Assembly: GCA_945906105.1 (NCBI GenBank)
Contig: CAMDQO010000001.1
Span: 225,996-289,995 of the forward strand
Direction of reading: 5' to 3'
Origin: Novosphingobium sp. Chol11
GTDB taxonomy: Bacteria > Pseudomonadota > Alphaproteobacteria > Sphingomonadales > Sphingomonadaceae
DNA length: 64,000 bases
In this document: piece by piece, positions 63,832 through 64,000 of the stretch
Numbering within the stretch: the first letter of the stretch is position 1
How the letters are laid out: every line of letters begins with the position of its first letter
The notes under the pieces: generated by a model
Database searches by the model: none
What the model saw: only the letters and a program-made list of their open reading frames with translations
What the model was told of the DNA's origin: nothing
Program-made: the position numbers and the translations under genes

Positions 63832-64000
63832 ATGACGATCATCAGCACCAGCACCAGCGCGTTCTATAGCCGGTCACAAATGGGCATGCAGGATCTGCGC
63901 GCTCAGGCCGAGGCCTTGCAATCCAGTCTTTCGAGCGGGCAGCGGTTATCGCGGTCGAGCGATAATCCCGTAGCTTCCGCGCGGATGCGCCAGCTCACCC
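63832..64000 (+). CDS. flgL: Hook-filament junction protein FlgL (3' end outside window)
   Basis: Only the first 56 codons are visible. The N-terminus MTIISTSTSAFYSRSQMGMQ then DLRAQAEALQSSLSSGQRLS followed by RSSDNPVASARMRQL has the flagellin-family coiled-coil start with the SGxRLxRxSDxP motif. Position directly after flgK (13 bases) identifies FlgL rather than flagellin. Confidence 0.88.
   Translation, partial: MTIISTSTSAFYSRSQMGMQDLRAQAEALQSSLSSGQRLSRSSDNPVASARMRQLT

Overview
The window is high-GC, gene-dense alphaproteobacterial DNA, most likely from Sphingomonadales (Novosphingobium, Sphingobium or Sphingopyxis type). This is inferred from the Cpa/Tad pilus order, hemC-hemD-mitofilin beside tsaD-gpsA, an alkaline phosphatase with the exact catalytic spacing of the Sphingomonas enzyme SPAP, and tandem P450s. 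No rRNA, tRNA, CRISPR array, transposase or prophage was seen. About 62 protein genes are supported; two are cut by the window ends (cpaE on the left, flgL on the right).

Layout. 1-4831 (minus): cpaA, cpaB, cpaC, cpaD and cpaE of a Flp/Tad pilus. 4903-8470: a hydrolase, a D-arginine dehydrogenase-like flavoenzyme, a glycine-rich exported protein and a TRIC-type channel. 8512-11181: two tandem P450 paralogues behind a sigma70-like promoter overlapped by a 25-bp palindrome. 11188-19479 (minus): mdh-sucD-sucA-sucB-lpd-PepSY, with no sucC. 19687-21282: a small hypothetical protein and a SleB-like hydrolase. 21455-26186: a cobalamin riboswitch followed by btuB-btuF-btuC-btuD. 26190-32848: M13 peptidase, small exported protein, uvrA, membrane protein and an M48-like protease. 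33112-36455: a tight SDR/NTF2/LLM/MDR operon. 36460-41535: a DsbD-like reductase, an SPAP-like phosphatase and a UbiH-family hydroxylase. 41532-47689: mitofilin-like gene, hemD and hemC, divergent from tsaD, gpsA and a flippase. 47960-50279: a YfbK-like vWA lipoprotein and a membrane-anchored HhH protein. 50276-64000: flagellar genes.

The flagellar block is the most distinctive region. Leftward runs are lytic transglycosylase-flhA-fliA, flgM-flgN, and motA-like/motB-like/flgA; rightward is flgBCDEFGHIJKL. Two near-perfect sigma54 promoters, TGGCAC-N5-TTGC, lie 38-39 bases before flgB and before the transglycosylase. Together with fliA and flgM they suggest a sigma54-then-sigma28 hierarchy. 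Several components are reduced: FlgD has 112 residues, FlgE has 271, FlgJ lacks its muramidase, FlgH has no lipobox cysteine, the MotA-like protein starts at what is normally the second membrane helix, and its partner lacks a full OmpA domain.

Other non-coding structure: two copies of a 110-137 bp palindromic repeat in opposite orientation, a hairpin that buries the Shine-Dalgarno of the HhH gene, three 21-bp tandem repeats before uvrA, a Fur-like box upstream of mdh, and paired direct repeats with a CtrA-like half-site upstream of cpaB. All calls come from reading the sequence and recalling families; no search was run.
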